NCBI GenBank assembly: GCA_003535335.1
Contig: DOHJ01000071.1
Span: forward strand, 1-6,660
Direction of reading: 5' to 3'
Source of the DNA: Paracoccaceae bacterium
GTDB lineage: Bacteria > Pseudomonadota > Alphaproteobacteria > Rhodobacterales > Rhodobacteraceae
DNA: 6,660 nt
The translations under genes and the position numbers were made by a program. This document shows, one piece after another, positions 6,362 to 6,660 of this stretch (positions are counted from its first letter, which is position 1; the number at the start of each line of letters is the position of its first letter). Under the pieces are notes generated by a model. The model did no database searches. It saw only the letters and a program-made list of their open reading frames with translations, and was not told the DNA's origin.

Positions 6362-6660
6362 ATGAATAACAGCCCGAAATATTCGATCTGCGTTTATTGC
6401 GGATCGCGGTTTGGCACAAACCCGGCCTATAAAACGGCGGCCACCCAGCTGGGTCAATCGATTGCCACAGAAGGCTGGCGGCGAAACTTTTGGTGTGATC
6501 CCTGAACATCTGCTGGAACTTGAGGTCGGCAAACGCGATCTGTCGCAATTCATCGTTACGGGCAATATGCACGAGCGCAAAAAGGTGATGTACATGAATT
6601 CAGACGCCATCGTGGTGCTGCCCGGCGGGGCTGGATCACTGGACGAGCTGTTCGAGGTGC
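6362..6660 (+). pseudogene. LOG-family (TIGR00730) Rossmann-fold gene with internal deletion and frameshift, 3' end outside window
   Basis: The ATG at 6362 has AGGGA (6349-6353) eight bases upstream. The first 39 residues are a clear LOG start: YSICVYCGSRFGTNPAYK, ending TEGW. Instead of the family's following segment with its glycine-rich YGGGDxGLMG, this frame reads RRNFWCDP and stops at TGA (6503-6505). From 6477, one frame over, the family continues: GGETFGVIPEHLLELEVGK, then NMHERKKVMYMNSD and the signature LPGGAGSLDELFEV (PGGxGS, E), open to the window edge. Compared with the family as I remember it, about 22 codons are missing, in a number of bases that is not a multiple of three. LOG proteins release cytokinin bases from riboside 5'-monophosphates or have related phosphoribohydrolase activity. 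This copy should be inactive as written. An assembly or sequencing error cannot be excluded. Confidence 0.82.

Noticed and set aside
6156..6572. Minus-strand frame (138 codons) running across the LysM gene start, its promoter and the LOG gene
   Set aside because: It crosses a strong promoter and two recognisable gene starts in other frames, and its product has no recognisable motif.
1..6660. Defence island, CRISPR, prophage or mobile element
   Set aside because: No spaced direct repeats, transposase, integrase, attachment-site pair or known defence motif could be found on either strand.

Overview
The window looks like ordinary chromosome of an alphaproteobacterium, most likely a member of the Rhodobacterales (Roseobacter-type). 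The protein styles support this: a large GspL/PilM-like protein with a Pro/Ala-rich linker and AGFRPKxRP repeats, a membrane-anchored Ig/LysM protein, and the divergent cobT/cobS pair. No tRNA, rRNA, CRISPR array, insertion sequence, phage gene or recognisable defence system is present.

Layout: (1) Positions 1-171, minus strand, hold the start of a secreted SIMPL/YggE-type protein that runs off the left edge. (2) After a 155-base divergent promoter region, an 881-residue single-span membrane protein (327-2972, plus) has a GspL/PilM-like N-terminal domain, a transmembrane helix, a long proline-rich linker and a small GspC/PilP-like C-terminal domain. (3) The 228 bases between this gene and cobT (2973-3200) hold no clear terminator. 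They do hold a protein-like minus-strand reading frame without a start codon, possibly a gene remnant. (4) cobT (minus) and cobS (plus) diverge from a 79-base region. They encode the two enzymes that make and attach the lower ligand of cobalamin. (5) A membrane-anchored protein with two Ig-like regions and a C-terminal LysM domain (minus) converges on cobS with only 6 bases between the stop codons. It has the best promoter in the window. (6) Divergent from it is the start of a LOG-family (TIGR00730) gene. It is broken by an internal deletion and frameshift and runs off the right edge.

cobT and cobS form the only clear pathway here (nucleotide loop assembly of vitamin B12). The SIMPL, GspL/GspC-like and LysM proteins are all predicted envelope proteins, but nothing in the sequence shows that they act together. 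The points most worth a second look are the broken LOG gene with a possible short-repeat deletion junction, the GspL-like/GspC-like architecture in one polypeptide, and the start-less frame downstream of cobT. I do not see convincing evidence for a wholly new multi-gene system.
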